Shown: positions 7,557-14,182 of the stretch, one piece after another
Position numbering within the stretch: the first letter of the stretch is position 1
How the letters are laid out: each line of letters starts with the position of its first letter
The notes under the pieces: generated by a model
Databases searched by the model: none
Told to the model about the DNA's origin: nothing
What the model saw: the letters and a program-made list of their open reading frames with translations, nothing else
Made by a program: the position numbers and the translations under genes
NCBI GenBank assembly: GCA_018710885.1
Contig: DVJA01000011.1
Span: 1-16,609, forward strand
Reading direction: 5' to 3'
DNA from: Scatomorpha merdigallinarum
GTDB taxonomy: Bacteria; Bacillota; Clostridia; Oscillospirales; Oscillospiraceae
Length of the DNA stretch: 16,609 bases

Positions 7557-8552
7557 TCAGGCCTTCTTGAGCTCGGCGAGCATCGCGTCGCAGACCTCGT
7601 CCATATCGCCAACTATGCCGTAGTCGCAGTAGTTGAAGATGGGGGCGCTGGGGTCGCGGTTGACGGCGATGAACTTCTCAGCGTCAACGCCGGTGGTGTG
7701 GTTGACAGCGCCGGAGATGCCGAAGCCTATGTAGAGCTTGGTCTTTATCATGACGCCGCTCTGGCCGACCTGCAGCTTATAGGGCAGGATCTCCTTGTCG
7801 ACCAGGGGCCTGGTGCAGCCGATCTTGCCGCCCAGGAGGGCAGCGAGCTCACGGTACTTGGGCAGGCTCTCTTCCTTGAGGCCGGCGCCCAGGCAGATAA
7901 GGCACTCGGTGTTGGCTATGTCGAGCTCGGGATCGAAGGCGTCGGCCTTGTACTCAAGCAGCTTGGTGCGGATCTGCTCGACGTCGAAGCTGATGCTCTC
8001 GTGGATGGTCTCGATGTTCTCGCGGCGGCCGGTCGGGGCGTACTTGAAGGTGCCCGGACGCAGAGTGCCGACCTGAGGACGCAGCACGGGGATGGTGATG
8101 ACGGCCATGATCTTGCCGCCGGCGGCGGGCTCTACGAACTCGATGTCGGTGGTCTCGGGGTTGTAGATGAGCTCGGTGGCGTCACTGGTGCAGCCGGTGT
8201 CGAGGCGCACGGCGAAGCGGGGCGCGAAGTCGCGGCCGTTGGTGGTGCCGCCGACGAAGACGACGGAGGGCTTATACTTCTCGCACAGCACGGTGTAGAG
8301 GTTGGTGAAAGCCTCGGTGTTGTAGCGCTCGTAGCCGGTGCCGTCTACGAGGATGAAGCCGTCAACGCCGCACTCGGCAATCTTGTCGAGCTCGCCGTCA
8401 TTGACCTTGCCGGGAACGACAGCAATCAGCTTGTCGCCGCTCTGGTCGCAGAGCTTCCTGGCCTCGCAGCAGAGCTCGAGGGTTACGGGATGGACGACGC
8501 CGTTGTTGACTTCGGCGTGTACCCACATGTTCTTGTAGTCTCTCTTATCCAT
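7557..8552 (-). CDS. etfA: Electron transfer flavoprotein alpha subunit (clostridial CarE/Bcd-Etf type)
   Basis: The 331-residue protein is the FAD-carrying alpha subunit of a heterodimeric ETF. The N-terminal alpha/beta domain contains VFVGGTTNGRDFAPR (98-112) and RPQVGTLRPGTF (158-169). The C-terminal FAD domain has CTRPLVD (246-252), QVGQSG (261-266), GFGISGAVNH (276-285), NRDPSAPIF (298-306) and DYGIVGD (310-316). It lacks the N-terminal ferredoxin extension of CarE, so only flavins are expected. It is the fifth and last gene of the operon, 13 nt after its EtfB partner. The ATG at 8552 has AGGAGG at 8561-8566, overlapping the stop of that gene, which suggests coupled translation. It resembles ETFs of butyryl-CoA and lactate dehydrogenase complexes, many of which bifurcate electrons. 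Bifurcation itself is inference. Confidence 0.95.
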   Translation of the reverse strand: MDKRDYKNMWVHAEVNNGVVHPVTLELCCEARKLCDQSGDKLIAVVPGKVNDGELDKIAECGVDGFILVDGTGYERYNTEAFTNLYTVLCEKYKPSVVFVGGTTNGRDFAPRFAVRLDTGCTSDATELIYNPETTDIEFVEPAAGGKIMAVITIPVLRPQVGTLRPGTFKYAPTGRRENIETIHESISFDVEQIRTKLLEYKADAFDPELDIANTECLICLGAGLKEESLPKYRELAALLGGKIGCTRPLVDKEILPYKLQVGQSGVMIKTKLYIGFGISGAVNHTTGVDAEKFIAVNRDPSAPIFNYCDYGIVGDMDEVCDAMLAELKKA

Positions 8553-8565
8553 TGTCAGCGCCTCC

Positions 8566-9354
8566 TCATTCCTTGATAAGCGACATGAGCTTCGCTACGG
8601 TGGCCTCTACGCTGCCCTCGTCCAGCATGATGCCGGGTTCGGGGAGCACGGGCGGGAACATTCTGGGGACCTTCGTGGGGGAGCCGGGGTCGCCGATAAG
8701 GTCTTTGTTGAGGCCGGGGATATCGTTGGAAGTGAAGGTTATGATCTCGGCCTTCTTGGCGCGCATCTTGCCCTTGAGGTTGGGGATGCGGGCGGGGTAG
8801 TTGGCCTTCTCCATGGTGAACAGGCAGGGCATGGTGACTTCGAGCTTCTCAACGCCCTCTTCGAGCTCGCGCTCGACAACCAGCTTGCGGTTCTCCTCGT
8901 CAACGGACTCGATGAGGGAGCAGGAGGTTATCTGGGCAGCGTCGAAACGCTCGGCGAGCTGAGCGCCCATCTGACCGGTGGCGCCGTCAACGGTCTCCTT
9001 GCCGCAGAAGATGAGGTCGTACTTGTCCACGCAGTTGGCAGCGGAAACTATGGAGTAGCTGGTAGCCAGGGTGTCGGCGTTGCCGAAGGCGCGGTCGGTG
9101 ACCAGGACGGCCTTGTCGGCGCCGGCGGCTATGCACTCACGCAGGACTTCCTCAGCCATCGGGGGGCCCATGGTGATGACGGTGACTTCGCCGCCGTAGG
9201 TCTCCTTGACCTTGAGGGCGGCAGACAGAGCATTGGCATCCAGCGGGTTGAGGATGGCGGGGACGCCGTCACGGATAAGAGTACCGGTCTCGGGGTCCAT
9301 CTTCATCAGATCAACGTCTGGAACCTGCTTTACGCAGCAAAGTATTTTAAGCAT
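8566..9354 (-). CDS. etfB: Electron transfer flavoprotein beta subunit (clostridial CarD/Bcd-Etf type)
   Basis: The 262-residue beta subunit pairs with the EtfA that follows it. Visible signatures are the N-terminal LCCVKQVPD (6-13), NPLDANALSAAL (36-47), VITMGPP (59-65), DRAFGNADTLATSYS (87-101), CGKETVDGATGQMG (117-130) and VTMPCLFTMEKANYPARIP (173-191). The DRAF-ADT-ATSY and C-G-(x)-DG-TGQ segments are the nucleotide-binding ones and, by recollection, resemble clostridial EtfBs that bind FAD instead of AMP in bifurcating complexes. The ATG at 9354 is preferred over a GTG six bases upstream because AAAGGA lies at proper spacing for the ATG. It is preceded by a 96-nt gap that contains a strong hairpin. 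Confidence 0.94.
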   Translation of the reverse strand: MLKILCCVKQVPDVDLMKMDPETGTLIRDGVPAILNPLDANALSAALKVKETYGGEVTVITMGPPMAEEVLRECIAAGADKAVLVTDRAFGNADTLATSYSIVSAANCVDKYDLIFCGKETVDGATGQMGAQLAERFDAAQITSCSLIESVDEENRKLVVERELEEGVEKLEVTMPCLFTMEKANYPARIPNLKGKMRAKKAEIITFTSNDIPGLNKDLIGDPGSPTKVPRMFPPVLPEPGIMLDEGSVEATVAKLMSLIKE

Positions 9355-9396
9355 GTGCACTTTCCTTTCGTAGGCTCGTTACTTCTTTTGGAACCG

Positions 9397-9428
9397 CCGC
9401 AGCCCAGGCGCGTGCGCATGGGCTGCGG
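9397..9428 (-). other. Intra-operon hairpin without U-tract between the FAD dehydrogenase and etfB
   Basis: A perfect 10-bp inverted repeat (9397-9406 with 9419-9428) has a 12-base loop that can itself pair (GCGC/GCGC). In transcription order it follows the dehydrogenase stop by about 20 nt. No run of U follows, so it is not a standard terminator. It could set mRNA stability or processing between the two halves of the operon, or partial attenuation. The role is inferred. Confidence 0.55.
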
Positions 9429-9450
9429 ACTTTCGTATCCTGTGTTAAAG

Positions 9451-10806
9451 TTAACTGCGCTTTCCGGGGTTGAGTATGCCCTTCGGGTCGAGCGCGGCCT
9501 TCGCGGCGGCGTTAGCAGCCTTCTCCTCATCGCTGAGGTACTTGATCTTGGCGTAGCCAATGCCGTACTCACCGGCGACATTGCCGCCGAACTCGGTGCA
9601 CTTGGCATAAACCGCGTCGGCGAATTCGCCGAAAGCAGCCGCGAACTCCTCCTTGGAGCAATCAGCCACGGCGTGGATGTGCATACCGCCGCTGCCGACG
9701 TGAGCTATAGCCATGACCTTCAGGCCCTTGGCCTCGCCCTCAGCCTTGGCGAAGTCGATCATCTCAGCGATGTGCTCGGTGGGCACGTCGATGTTGATTT
9801 CGTTGGCGCACTTGGCTCCGCTCTCCATAGAGGTGTGGAAGGCGTCGTGGGCGGTCCAGAAGTCGCGCTTCATGGTGGGCGTGTCGCCGACCAGGATGTC
9901 TACGCAGCCGATATCCTCGGCCATCTCGGCGATGGCTTCCATCATCTCCATAACGGCGTCATCGTCAGCGGCTTCGAGGGTCACCATGAGGGTGGCGGCC
10001 ACGCGGTCGCCGTCCATCTCGACGGGGAACACGGGGTTGCCGGTGACGTTGCCGGAGAACTCGACGATATCGGTGTCCATGTACTCGACGGTGGCAGGTG
10101 CAAACTCGGTGCCGAGTATGGTCTGGGCGCCGGCGAGGCAGGTCTCGTTGTCGAGGAAGGGGAAGAGAAGGATGGCGTCCGCGCCCGGCTTCTCGATGAG
10201 CTTGAGCGTGACCTCGCTGATAACAGCGAGAGTGCCTTCGGAACCTACCACTGCGTCGTAGTCGCCGCCCTTGAGGTTGGTGACGGTGCCGTCAGCGAGA
10301 ACGATGACCGCATCGACGACGTAGTCGCGGGTGGCGCCGTACTTGACGGCGCAGGGGCCGGCCGCGTTGGTGGCGACGTTGCCGCCGATGGTGGCGGTCA
10401 GCTCGCCCGGGTCGGGGGGATAGTACATACCGTGGCTCTCGGCCTCGGCCTTGACGGCCTGCAGCAGCATGCCGGGCTGTACGGTGAGGGTCTTGGCCTC
10501 TTCGTCATAGGAGACGACCTTGTCCATGCCCTTGACAGACAGGATCACGCCGCCCTTGACGGCGACGGAGCCGCCGACTTGGCCAGTGCCGGCGCCGCGA
10601 ACGGTGACCGGGGTGTCGTACTCGTTGCAGAGCTTCAGCACCGCGCTGATATCCTCGGTGCTGGCGGCCTCGATAACCGCATCGGGGGTGTAGGACGCGC
10701 CGCCGGGCAGCTCGTCGTGGCAGTAGTCGGAGCCGATCATGTCGCCGGTCTGGATCTTGCCCTCGCCGAGGGCGTCTACAAGAGCCTTGTACAGATTCTC
10801 GTTCAT
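9451..10806 (-). CDS. FAD-binding dehydrogenase, GlcD / LctD (2-hydroxyacid dehydrogenase) family
   Basis: The 451-residue flavoprotein has an N-terminal FAD_binding_4 (PCMH) domain: VRGAGTGQVGG (69-79), YYPPDPGE (128-135), TIGGNVATNAAG (139-150), KYGATRDYV (155-163) and VGSEGTLAVISE (187-198). The C-terminal FAD-oxidase domain has AHVGSGGMHIH (368-378) and GEYGIGYAK (412-420). Relatives (GlcD, Dld, D-2-hydroxyglutarate dehydrogenase, LctD of the acetogen lactate dehydrogenase/Etf complex) oxidise 2-hydroxy acids. Being flanked by etf genes, this one probably hands electrons to ETF. The likely metal ligands H369, H376 and E413 are kept, but the His that usually follows the Glu (GEHGIG) is Tyr, Y414. 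The ATG has GGAGG at 10816-10820 and follows the FixB-like gene by 22 nt. D-lactate is the simplest substrate guess, but it is not established. Confidence 0.88.
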   Translation of the reverse strand: MNENLYKALVDALGEGKIQTGDMIGSDYCHDELPGGASYTPDAVIEAASTEDISAVLKLCNEYDTPVTVRGAGTGQVGGSVAVKGGVILSVKGMDKVVSYDEEAKTLTVQPGMLLQAVKAEAESHGMYYPPDPGELTATIGGNVATNAAGPCAVKYGATRDYVVDAVIVLADGTVTNLKGGDYDAVVGSEGTLAVISEVTLKLIEKPGADAILLFPFLDNETCLAGAQTILGTEFAPATVEYMDTDIVEFSGNVTGNPVFPVEMDGDRVAATLMVTLEAADDDAVMEMMEAIAEMAEDIGCVDILVGDTPTMKRDFWTAHDAFHTSMESGAKCANEINIDVPTEHIAEMIDFAKAEGEAKGLKVMAIAHVGSGGMHIHAVADCSKEEFAAAFGEFADAVYAKCTEFGGNVAGEYGIGYAKIKYLSDEEKAANAAAKAALDPKGILNPGKRS

Positions 10807-10828
10807 GAGTAGCTACCTCCGAATATAA

Positions 10829-11737
10829 TTACTTCGCGAGCTTCTCGGCCAGCTTGGGCAGGACCTCGGTGACGTCGGCTATCATGCCGTAGTCGCACTG
10901 CTGGAATATGGGGGCGTTCTTGTCCTTGTTGACTGCGATGAGGGTGCGCGCGGAGTTGATGCCGACCATGTGGTGGATCTGGCCGGAGATGCCGAAGCCG
11001 ATGTAGAAGTCGGGCTTCATCATGACGCCGGAGACGCCGATGTAGGTCTCCTTCGGCAGCCAGTGGTTGTCCTCGGCTATGGGCCTGGTGCAGCCCACGC
11101 CGGCCTCGAGGGCGTCGGCTATCTTGTTGATGTCGTTCATGAGCTCCTCGTTGGGAACGCCGCGGCCGACAGCCACAACGCGCTTGGCCAGGCCGAGGTT
11201 GATGGTCTTGCCGGTCTTGGGCTGCTTGGAGACAAAGCTGACGGCGCTGCCGGTGGCAGAGACGTCCTCGACGGCCTCGGTCTTGGGCAGGTCAACAACG
11301 GGGAACGCGCCGGAGGCCAGGACGATAACGGTCATGGCGCTGGTGCTCTTGTCGGTCTTGATGGCGGCGCCGCCATAGACCATGCGGGTGGTGACTATGC
11401 CGCCGTCGGTGACTTCGACGGAGGAGGCGTCGCTCATGACGGCGACGTCGTTGGCCACGGAGATGTAGCCGGCGGCCAGACGGCCGTTGGTGGAGTTGCA
11501 GACCAGCACGAGGTCGGGCTGCTCCTTGGCAACTATGGCCACCACGTCGGAAACACTATTTATAAAGGTGGAGTTTTTGAAATCGCCCAGCCAGTAAGCG
11601 CGGGCAGCGCCGACAGCCGCGTCCTTCTCGCCGCCGTAGACAAGGACTACTTCCTCGCCCAGCTCGACGGCCGCGGAGGCGAGCTCCTGGACCTGAGAAT
11701 CGTTATCTGTAAGAGCCAATACTTTCTTTACTTTCAT
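10829..11737 (-). CDS. Electron transfer flavoprotein alpha subunit, FixB-like
   Basis: A 302-residue alpha ETF subunit of a different subfamily from the EtfA at the end of the operon. It resembles E. coli FixB: VMSDASSVEV (100-109), MVYGGAAI (119-126), VAVGRGV (188-194), CTRPIAE (216-222), YIGVSGVMMKP (232-242), IGFGISGQIHHMVG (246-259), NKDKNAPIFQQCDYG (270-284). The spacing and words GISGQI-HMVG and NKDKNAPIF are nearly those of FixB. The canonical QVGQTG is replaced by YIGVSG, as in FixB. It should bind FAD and dimerise with the FixA-like subunit encoded just before it. A 100-nt gap with an imperfect hairpin separates the two. The ATG at 11737 has AAAGGGA a few bases upstream. The E. coli FixAB serves carnitine/crotonobetaine reduction; no carnitine genes are seen here. 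Confidence 0.92.
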   Translation of the reverse strand: MKVKKVLALTDNDSQVQELASAAVELGEEVVLVYGGEKDAAVGAARAYWLGDFKNSTFINSVSDVVAIVAKEQPDLVLVCNSTNGRLAAGYISVANDVAVMSDASSVEVTDGGIVTTRMVYGGAAIKTDKSTSAMTVIVLASGAFPVVDLPKTEAVEDVSATGSAVSFVSKQPKTGKTINLGLAKRVVAVGRGVPNEELMNDINKIADALEAGVGCTRPIAEDNHWLPKETYIGVSGVMMKPDFYIGFGISGQIHHMVGINSARTLIAVNKDKNAPIFQQCDYGMIADVTEVLPKLAEKLAK

Positions 11738-11752
11738 GAGTATCCCTTTCCA

Positions 11753-11776
11753 CAGCGCCGCCCGACAGCGGTGCTG
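11753..11776 (-). other. Imperfect intra-operon hairpin between the FixA-like and FixB-like genes
   Basis: A 9-bp stem with one mismatch (11753-11761 with 11768-11776) and a 6-nt loop lies immediately upstream of the ribosome site of the FixB-like gene. No U-run follows. The rest of the 100-nt gap shows no other structure I can name. Confidence 0.35.
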
Positions 11777-11837
11777 TTTATTTAGATTTTTAGAAGTAGT
11801 AGATGAGCGTCCGGGTTGCCTCTATGCGGCTTGGCGC

Positions 11838-12602
11838 TTACAGGGCGTTCTTGATGTAGCCAACGAGGGTGTCGATGGCCTCGTCGCTGGCGCCCTCTAT
11901 CATGATCTTCTTGCGCTCGGTCTGCTCGGGGGCGAGGATGCTGACGGTCTCGTAAGCCTGGCCGGCGGCAAGGCCGACTTCCTCGAGGGACCACACCTGA
12001 GCGGGCTTCTTGCCGGCGCCGAGGATGTCCTTCATGGTGGGAACGCGGGGCACGTTGGCATCGGCGGTAACGCTGATGACGGCGGGCATGGTGACTTCGA
12101 CAGTCTCGGTGCCGTCGCTGACGTTGCGCTCACAGACGAGCTTGCCGTCAACGTACTCGAGCTTCTTCACGGCGTTGACGGTGTTCCAGCCGAGCAGAGC
12201 GCCGAGGGTGTTGCCGACCTGCTGGGCGTAGACGTCGCCGGAGCCTTCGCCGCAGATGGCGAGCTGGACGTCGCCGATCTTCTCGATAACGGCCTTGAGG
12301 GCCTTCGCAGTGGTCAGACTGTCAGCCAGAGAGAGGCTGTCGTCCTGCACGGCGAAGAGCTGGGTCAGTCCGCGGGAGAGGATGCTCTTGCGCAGCTTGG
12401 AGTCGGCGAGCACGGAGCCGTTAGCGGAGACCGCCACCGCTTCGTCGCCGCTGACAGCAGCAATCTGGCAGGCCGCCTCGGCGGCGTTGAGGTCATACTT
12501 GCCAATTTCCCAGGTCACCTTGTCAAGGTCCAGGGTCCTGTCGCCTTTTACACTGATGGATTCATTGAAAGGCACACACTTGTAGCATACTGCGATTTTC
12601 AA
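11838..12602 (-). CDS. Electron transfer flavoprotein beta subunit, FixA-like
   Basis: The 254-residue beta subunit is FixA-like in length and motifs: AVCYKCVP (4-11), GKYDLNAAEAACQ (34-46), LRKSILSRG (70-78), ICGEGSGDVYAQQVG (116-130), VTMPAVISVTAD (170-181), VPTMKDILGAGKKPAQVWS (187-205) and a terminal APEQTERKKIMIEG (224-237). These follow E. coli FixA closely, while the second EtfB of the operon does not. The start is taken as TTG at 12602, with GAGGTGA at 12607-12613, because FixA proteins begin MKI(I/A)-CYK. Another TTG at 12632 opens the same frame but falls in the leader and lacks homology. It is the first gene after the sigma-54 promoter, with a leader of about 60 nt that could form a short hairpin (12625-12645). 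Confidence 0.92.
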   Translation of the reverse strand: MKIAVCYKCVPFNESISVKGDRTLDLDKVTWEIGKYDLNAAEAACQIAAVSGDEAVAVSANGSVLADSKLRKSILSRGLTQLFAVQDDSLSLADSLTTAKALKAVIEKIGDVQLAICGEGSGDVYAQQVGNTLGALLGWNTVNAVKKLEYVDGKLVCERNVSDGTETVEVTMPAVISVTADANVPRVPTMKDILGAGKKPAQVWSLEEVGLAAGQAYETVSILAPEQTERKKIMIEGASDEAIDTLVGYIKNAL

Positions 12603-12606
12603 AATA

Positions 12607-12613
12607 TCACCTC
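12607..12613 (-). promoter_or_regulatory. Ribosome-binding site that fixes the TTG start of the FixA-like gene
   Basis: GAGGTGA on the minus strand ends 4 nt before the TTG at 12602-12600. No ATG or GTG in this frame lies near, so the non-standard TTG start rests on this site and on alignment with FixA. Confidence 0.7.
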
Positions 12614-12673
12614 GTAAGAAAATTCGACTCAAGCCACATGAGCCGTTGCAGTTAAAGGTACATACTATTATAC

Positions 12674-12689
12674 TGCAATTTTTGTGCCA
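12674..12689 (-). promoter_or_regulatory. Sigma-54 (-24/-12) promoter of the ETF operon
   Basis: On the minus strand the site reads TGGCACA, four A, TTGCA. It matches the consensus TGGCACG-N4-TTGC(A/T) at 11 of 12 defined positions and has the invariant GG and GC exactly 10 bp apart. It lies 72 bp upstream of the first gene. A TATAAT occurs just downstream (12672-12667), but no -35 hexamer lies at the right distance, so sigma-A use is unlikely. The AT-rich stretch 12690-12760 behind it is where activator contact and DNA bending would take place. Confidence 0.88.
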
Positions 12690-12711
12690 AATTAGACAAG
12701 CCTTTTTTATA

Positions 12712-12740
12712 TTGATTTTTTTGTGACAATTATATATAAT
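12712..12740 (+). promoter_or_regulatory. Sigma-A promoter of rpoN
   Basis: TTGATT (12712-12717) and a perfect TATAAT (12735-12740) are 17 bp apart, 35 bp before the rpoN ATG. The site is only 22 bp from the divergent sigma-54 promoter, so proteins bound there could affect both. Confidence 0.75.
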
Positions 12741-12775
12741 ATATACAACAATTCTCTGACAGGAAGCTCGATGCT

Positions 12776-14134
12776 ATGAAACAACGCCAGCTAATCACGC
12801 AAAAAACCTCCACCGCCCCTACGACTGTCGTGTCAGCAAACATCCTGCAGTGCAGCACCGAAGAGCTGTATGAGTACATAGACAGGCTCGTCCAGGAAAA
12901 CCCCGTAGTAGACGTTGACTCAGCCTCGCGCCAGGAGCAGAGCCTGCTCTACACGCGGCGGGCCGACTGGCTCCGCAAAGAAAGCAGCCCATCCCGCTCC
13001 GTCAGCGACGAGAGGGGCGAGAACGAATATACAAATGAAATGTGGGACATGCGCAGTGAGTCCGGCCTCACCCTCGCCCAGCAGATAATGCTCCAGCTCA
13101 ACTCGATAAAGCTCAACCCCGAACAGCTCAGGATTGCAACATACATCGCCAACAATCTGGATGAAGACGGTTTCGTCAGCGAAGACATAGATGAGACGGC
13201 CGAGCATCTGGATGTAGACCCCGTAGAGGTCTGCGAGGTGCTGGAGATAATGCAGCAGCAGCTTGAACCCGCCGGCGTATGCGCTTTCGATTCGCGCAGC
13301 GCTCTCTGCCTTCAGGTGGACCGGCTCAAGGCCGATGAGCTCTGTAAAAAAATAATAAACGAATACCTTGAAGACGTGGCGAAGGACAAGCCCGGGTCAA
13401 TCGCCTGCTCCCTCAAGCAGAGCACACGCCGTGTGGCCGCCTGTTGTGAGCTCATACGCAGCCTTAACCCATTTCCCTGCCGCTGCATCGCCTCCGAAGA
13501 TTCAACCTGCTATATCTACCACGCCGATATCATTGTAACGGTGGACAACGGCGTCATACACGCGGAGTTATCAGACTCTTCGAGCCCCAAAATCATTCTG
13601 AACAACTATTACATGGACCTTCGGGCCCGCTCGGAAGACCAGGATGTCAACGAGTACCTGGACGGCAAAATACAGCAGGCGCAGTGGATACAGCGCTGCA
13701 TTGCCAAGCGTCGCGACATGCTCTCCTCCCTGGGCTCTATCATCACCAAGAACCAGGCCGATTTTTTCCTGTTTGGAGCAGAGAGGCTCGCGCCCATGGC
13801 CATGGCAGATGTGGCCAAAGAGCTGGGTGTTCACGAATCTACGGTCAGTCGCGCCGTGCGCAGCAAGTACCTGCAGTGTGCGCACGGGCTGTTCCCCTTA
13901 AACTACTTCTTCCCCAGCGCAGTACACGTAAACCGCGACCAGATAGTCTCCAGCCATCAGATAAAAGCGCAGATAAAAAAGCTCATAGACGAGGAAGACA
14001 AGCGATTTCCTCTCAACGACCGCATAATTGCGGACATACTCGAAGACATCGGCCTGAATGTCTCCCGGCGCACGGTCGCTAAGTACCGCGACGCGCTGGG
14101 CATAGACCCCGCCTCCAAGCGCTGCTGTAAGTAG
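12776..14134 (+). CDS. rpoN: RNA polymerase sigma-54 factor
   Basis: The 452-residue protein has all sigma-54 parts. Region I is Gln/Thr-rich (about 1-45, ILQCSTEELYEYIDRLVQENP). A variable acidic region II follows (about 46-95). The core-binding domain starts with LTLAQQIMLQLN (98-109) and includes NLDEDGFV and LEPAGVCA. The HTH is ADVAKELGVHESTVSRAVRSKYLQ (344-367), and the RpoN box at 430-439 (S-RRTVAKYRD) differs from the usual ARRTVAKYRE at its first and last residue. RpoN directs polymerase to -24/-12 promoters and needs an AAA+ activator to open DNA. AGGAAG at 12761-12766 precedes the ATG. A second ATG five bases upstream is out of frame. It is divergent to the ETF operon and convergent with the activator. 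Several Cys residues (NPFPCRC, KRCCK) are more than usual. Confidence 0.95.
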   Translation: MKQRQLITQKTSTAPTTVVSANILQCSTEELYEYIDRLVQENPVVDVDSASRQEQSLLYTRRADWLRKESSPSRSVSDERGENEYTNEMWDMRSESGLTLAQQIMLQLNSIKLNPEQLRIATYIANNLDEDGFVSEDIDETAEHLDVDPVEVCEVLEIMQQQLEPAGVCAFDSRSALCLQVDRLKADELCKKIINEYLEDVAKDKPGSIACSLKQSTRRVAACCELIRSLNPFPCRCIASEDSTCYIYHADIIVTVDNGVIHAELSDSSSPKIILNNYYMDLRARSEDQDVNEYLDGKIQQAQWIQRCIAKRRDMLSSLGSIITKNQADFFLFGAERLAPMAMADVAKELGVHESTVSRAVRSKYLQCAHGLFPLNYFFPSAVHVNRDQIVSSHQIKAQIKKLIDEEDKRFPLNDRIIADILEDIGLNVSRRTVAKYRDALGIDPASKRCCK

Positions 14135-14150
14135 CGTGCAAAAGAACAAA

Positions 14151-14179
14151 AACGGCGTGCGCCTGTTGCGCACGCCGTT
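14151..14179. terminator. Bidirectional intrinsic terminator between rpoN and the activator gene
   Basis: A perfect 12-bp stem (14151-14162 with 14168-14179) with a 5-nt loop has a T-rich flank on the plus side and an A-rich flank on the other. It lies between convergent genes. Confidence 0.9.
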
Positions 14180-14182
14180 ATT

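Noticed and set aside
9355..10812. A 485-codon open frame on the plus strand opposite the FAD dehydrogenase, and similar long frames opposite the etf genes (7536-8576, 10970-11785, 11736-12617)
   Set aside because: They are by-products of GC-rich codon use in the real genes: their translations are runs of Gly, Ala, Val, Asp and Leu without family motifs, and the minus-strand frames match well-known families end to end.
7557..12602. The two ETF pairs as a simple tandem duplication
   Set aside because: The two alpha subunits (331 and 302 residues) and the two beta subunits (262 and 254) carry different subfamily motifs and share only the general ETF core.
12667..12672. TATAAT on the minus strand as a sigma-A promoter for the ETF operon
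   Set aside because: No -35-like hexamer lies 15-19 bp upstream, while the overlapping -24/-12 element is near consensus.
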